The translations under genes and the position numbers were made by a program. Shown here one piece after another: positions 7,272-9,646 of a stretch of 9,646 bases of DNA; the stretch's first letter is position 1, and every line of letters starts with the position of its first letter. Origin of the DNA: Lysobacterales bacterium (lineage in GTDB: Bacteria; Pseudomonadota; Gammaproteobacteria; Xanthomonadales; SZUA-36); the NCBI GenBank assembly GCA_029287515.1, contig JARFQZ010000268.1, positions 1-9,646 on the forward strand, given 5' to 3'. The notes below the pieces were generated by a model. The model had not been told where the DNA came from and did no database searches. It saw only the letters and a list, made by a program, of their open reading frames with translations.

Positions 7272-8270
7272 ATGAGTCCGCTATCAGGAATCCGGCAATC
7301 GCTTCGCAGACGCTTTGGGCAGTGGATTGACCGCCGCACACGACTGGAAAGCGAAAGCCACCTCAACCATAAGCGCCTGTATATTCTGCCGTCAAAAGCA
7401 GGCCTGGGATTCCTGGTCCTGGTGTTTGCACTGTGGCTGCTGGCAACCAACTTTGAGAACAACCTCGTCTTCATGCTCTGTTTCCTGCTTCTGGCACTTT
7501 GGGTTGTCAGCATTCACTTCACCCACGGCACGCTCTCAGGTTTGCGGATCAAGCCGATTCGAGCCCAATCCGTATTCAAGGGCGAAGCGGCTGCCGTCGA
7601 ACTCAGTTTCAGCCAGGTACGGCCGCGGAGCCGTGAACAGATTCTGCTCCGTTTCGCGGGTGGCGAACCACTGATGATCACGCTCAACAAGGCCGGCGAT
7701 ACCTTCGTGACCGTGCTGGCGCCTGCAACCAGGCGTGGTTTTCTGGATCCCGGCCTGTTGACCGTTGAAAGCGTTTATCCGGCAGGCCTGATGCGTGTCT
7801 GGGCTTACATTCATTTCCGCTTTGACGCTGCCGTCTTTCCGGCCCCCGTACCAGACACCGTGCACGCCTCCGGCGGGCGCGGTTCCGGCGAAGGTCATTA
7901 CTCCGGCACGTCCGGCTCCGAGGACTACGTCGGTTTGAAAAGTTTCGAGGTCGGCGATTCTCTGCGGCATGTTGCATGGAAGCAATATGCGCGCGGTCAG
8001 GGACTCTGGTCCAAGCAGTACGGCGATTCTGTCGACAGCCGGGTTTGGATAGACTGGGAGGATTACGCCGGCATGGACACCGAGCAGAGACTTTCACGGA
8101 TGACCTGGCAGGTTTGTGAATGCGAGGCGCAAAGTAAAGTATACGGCTTGCGGCTGCCCGGCACTGAGCTGTCACCTAACCAGGGCACGGCCCATCAGCA
8201 GTCGGTGCTCCGGTGCCTGGCTCTGCATGGCATAGATCCTGAACCAGGGGCTGTCGATGCGGCGTCCTGA
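7272..8270 (+). CDS. DUF58 domain membrane protein
   Basis: The protein has 332 residues from ATG 7272. The open frame extends upstream to 7044 inside the MoxR gene, but that part overlaps MoxR in another frame and has no family features. The Shine-Dalgarno is weak (AGG close to the start), so translation may be coupled to MoxR. Seen: a basic cytosolic N-terminus, the ILPSKAGLGF element leading into two membrane helices (about 44-59 and 64-83) with the conserved NFENNLVFM between them, then a beta-rich region. The DUF58 signature follows: EDYVGLKSFEVGDSLRHVAW (217-236), with Gly-Asp, Arg232 and Trp236-Lys237, then ARGQGLWSKQY. The C-terminus is YGLRLPG...HQQSVLRCLALHG, as usual for this family. 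DUF58 proteins have a VWA-like fold and accompany MoxR ATPases; their biochemical role is not established. The gene overlaps the next by 14 bases, showing a translationally linked operon. Confidence 0.92.
   Translation: MSPLSGIRQSLRRRFGQWIDRRTRLESESHLNHKRLYILPSKAGLGFLVLVFALWLLATNFENNLVFMLCFLLLALWVVSIHFTHGTLSGLRIKPIRAQSVFKGEAAAVELSFSQVRPRSREQILLRFAGGEPLMITLNKAGDTFVTVLAPATRRGFLDPGLLTVESVYPAGLMRVWAYIHFRFDAAVFPAPVPDTVHASGGRGSGEGHYSGTSGSEDYVGLKSFEVGDSLRHVAWKQYARGQGLWSKQYGDSVDSRVWIDWEDYAGMDTEQRLSRMTWQVCECEAQSKVYGLRLPGTELSPNQGTAHQQSVLRCLALHGIDPEPGAVDAAS
8246..8250 (+). promoter_or_regulatory. Ribosome binding site of the transglutaminase gene, inside the DUF58 gene
   Basis: AGGGG ends six bases before ATG 8257 and fixes that start, which lies 14 bases inside the end of the DUF58 gene. 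Confidence 0.65.
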
Positions 8271-9646
8271 CTGGCAACTGTCGCGTAACGGTCTGTTTTG
8301 GGTGTTGTTCGCCTTCATTTCCGTGGTTGCACTGCACGTGGACCATTTGCCGCCATGGGTCACGGCTATTGCGGGAATATGCACCCTGTGGAGAATTCTC
8401 GAGTATCGGGGTGTGGTCTCGTTTCCTCCCTGGCCGCTTAAGGCCGTCCTGGTGGCGGGTTGCATAGCCGGACTGGTCCTTGTGTACCCATCGCTGCTGG
8501 GCCTGGAACCGATGCTGGCGATGCTGATCGCGGGATTCGGGCTGAAGTTGCTTGAAATGCACCACAAACGGGACGCCACCATCCTGGTCTACCTGGCCTT
8601 TTTCACTGCAGCCATAGACTGCATCTTTACACAGGAAATTCCTGACTTTGGCCTGGTGCTGTTGACCTTTGTTATCGCCAGCTCCGCCCTGGTCAGCATC
8701 AACCAGACAAAGAACCGTGGCTTTTCGATGGGCAATTCAATGATCGCGCTCAAAATGCTGGCGACCGCCCTGCCGTTGATGTTGGTGTTATTCCTTATCG
8801 TACCCAGGTTGGGCGCGTTGTGGTCTATTCCCGTGCCGAAAAACCAGGCCCGTACCGGGATTGGCGACACCCTGTCGCCGGGCGGTTTCTCAAGCCTTGT
8901 GAAGTCCGACAAGCTGGCGTTTCGTGTCCGTTTCGACGGTGAGATACCAGCCCGCGAGCGGCTGTACTGGCGCGGGCTTGTTTTCTCCGTGTTTGATGGG
9001 AGGGAATGGAGCCAGGCAGATTTTTACGGGCCTGATCGCCCGATCCTGAGCCGCCAGGGCGACGAAAGCATCGTAAGGCTGGATGAGGCGATACGCTACA
9101 CGCTCACCATGGAGCCGACATACAGGCGGTGGTTATTCGCACTCTCGACCCCGGCGACCACCGAACCCGGTATCCGCCTGATCCGGGACTCTCGACTGGT
9201 CAGTGCCAACAGGATCAGCCAAAGGCGTAATTTTGAATTGCGTTCCTGGCTCGATTACCGCCTGGAGCCGGAGGAACTGCACCCGCACCGGGCAGAAATG
9301 GAACGGTTCCTGCCACCCGGCTCCAATCCCGAGACGGTGCGGGTGGCCAGGGAATGGGCAGCGGAAACACCGGGCGCCGAAGCCCTGATACAAAGGTTGC
9401 TGCAGCTCTTCAATCGTTCCTTCGTCTATACACTCGAACCCCCGCTGCTTGGAACACATTCGGTTGATGAATTCCTGTGGGAGACGCAGAGCGGCTTCTG
9501 CGAACATTTTGCGGGCAGTTTTGCTTTTTTCATGCGGGCGGCCGGCTACCCTGCCCGCGTGGTTACCGGCTATCTTGGCGGTGAAGTTCATCCCACCGAA
9601 AATTTCGTCACGGTCCGTCAGTATGACGCACACGCCTGGGCCGAAG
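8257..9646 (+). CDS. tgpA: TgpA-like DUF3488/transglutaminase membrane protein (3' end outside window)
   Basis: I translated this frame by hand: 463 codons without a stop up to the right edge, where relatives have about 650-670. Seen: about seven hydrophobic helices in the first 185 residues (around 12-28, 33-45, 62-79, 83-100, 107-124, 130-148 and 164-183), matching the DUF3488 part, with the family element FLIVPRLGALWSIP at the end of the last. After LSPGGFSSL and SDKLAFRV comes a periplasmic region with LYWRGLVFSVFDGREW. The transglutaminase core holds the catalytic Cys415 in SGFCEHFAGSFAFFMRAAG and the catalytic His459 in YDAHAWAE. The catalytic Asp and the last membrane helix should lie beyond the window. 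In P. aeruginosa TgpA (PA2873) is an inner-membrane protein with a periplasmic transglutaminase domain and is important for viability. The true substrate is unclear, and cysteine protease-like activity is also possible for this fold. The symbol is given by family and gene order. Confidence 0.92.
   Translation, partial: MRRPDWQLSRNGLFWVLFAFISVVALHVDHLPPWVTAIAGICTLWRILEYRGVVSFPPWPLKAVLVAGCIAGLVLVYPSLLGLEPMLAMLIAGFGLKLLEMHHKRDATILVYLAFFTAAIDCIFTQEIPDFGLVLLTFVIASSALVSINQTKNRGFSMGNSMIALKMLATALPLMLVLFLIVPRLGALWSIPVPKNQARTGIGDTLSPGGFSSLVKSDKLAFRVRFDGEIPARERLYWRGLVFSVFDGREWSQADFYGPDRPILSRQGDESIVRLDEAIRYTLTMEPTYRRWLFALSTPATTEPGIRLIRDSRLVSANRISQRRNFELRSWLDYRLEPEELHPHRAEMERFLPPGSNPETVRVAREWAAETPGAEALIQRLLQLFNRSFVYTLEPPLLGTHSVDEFLWETQSGFCEHFAGSFAFFMRAAGYPARVVTGYLGGEVHPTENFVTVRQYDAHAWAE

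Noticed and set aside
6335..7513. Minus-strand open frame of 392 codons
   Set aside because: It is antisense to the MoxR gene and the start of the DUF58 gene, both with intact motifs. Its translation is Gln/Arg/Gly-rich, as expected for a shadow in GC-rich codons.

Overview
The window is ordinary bacterial chromosome, most likely from a gammaproteobacterium. This rests on the gene order MoxR ATPase, DUF58 protein, TgpA-like transglutaminase (the order known from Pseudomonas and relatives), moderately high GC in the housekeeping genes, and Shine-Dalgarno led starts. The species cannot be named from the sequence. There are six protein-coding genes. The two at the window edges are cut off. No RNA gene, insertion sequence, CRISPR array or convincing terminator was seen.

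Left edge (1-752, minus strand): a HAD-superfamily hydrolase of the type II haloacid dehalogenase-like group, running off the left end. A 156-bp divergent gap follows.

Centre (909-6205, plus strand): a 1661-residue secreted RHS/YD-repeat protein. It has a Sec signal peptide, a cysteine-rich N-terminal region, a DUF6531-like segment and a long YD-repeat body. A golvesin-C-like beta-sandwich domain appears to be inserted next, followed by the canonical RHS core ending in the self-cleavage motif NPLSGIDPLGL. The last 145 residues form a variable tip that I do not recognise. Five bases downstream lies a 101-residue protein with two CxxC pairs and two membrane helices. Its position is that of an immunity gene. 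Together they look like a polymorphic toxin with its protector, and this is the most interesting part of the window.

Right part (6326-9646, plus strand): a tightly packed operon of a MoxR-family AAA+ ATPase, a DUF58 membrane protein 19 bases later, and a DUF3488/transglutaminase (TgpA-like) membrane protein that overlaps the DUF58 gene by 14 bases and runs off the right end just after its catalytic Cys and His. In characterised relatives these three work together at the cell envelope. The ATPase is thought to act as a chaperone-like remodeler, and the transglutaminase domain faces the periplasm.

The tip and the candidate immunity gene look lower in GC than the RHS body and the MoxR operon in the lines I counted by hand. 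That fits exchange of toxin tips and their immunity genes, but it was not measured along the whole window.
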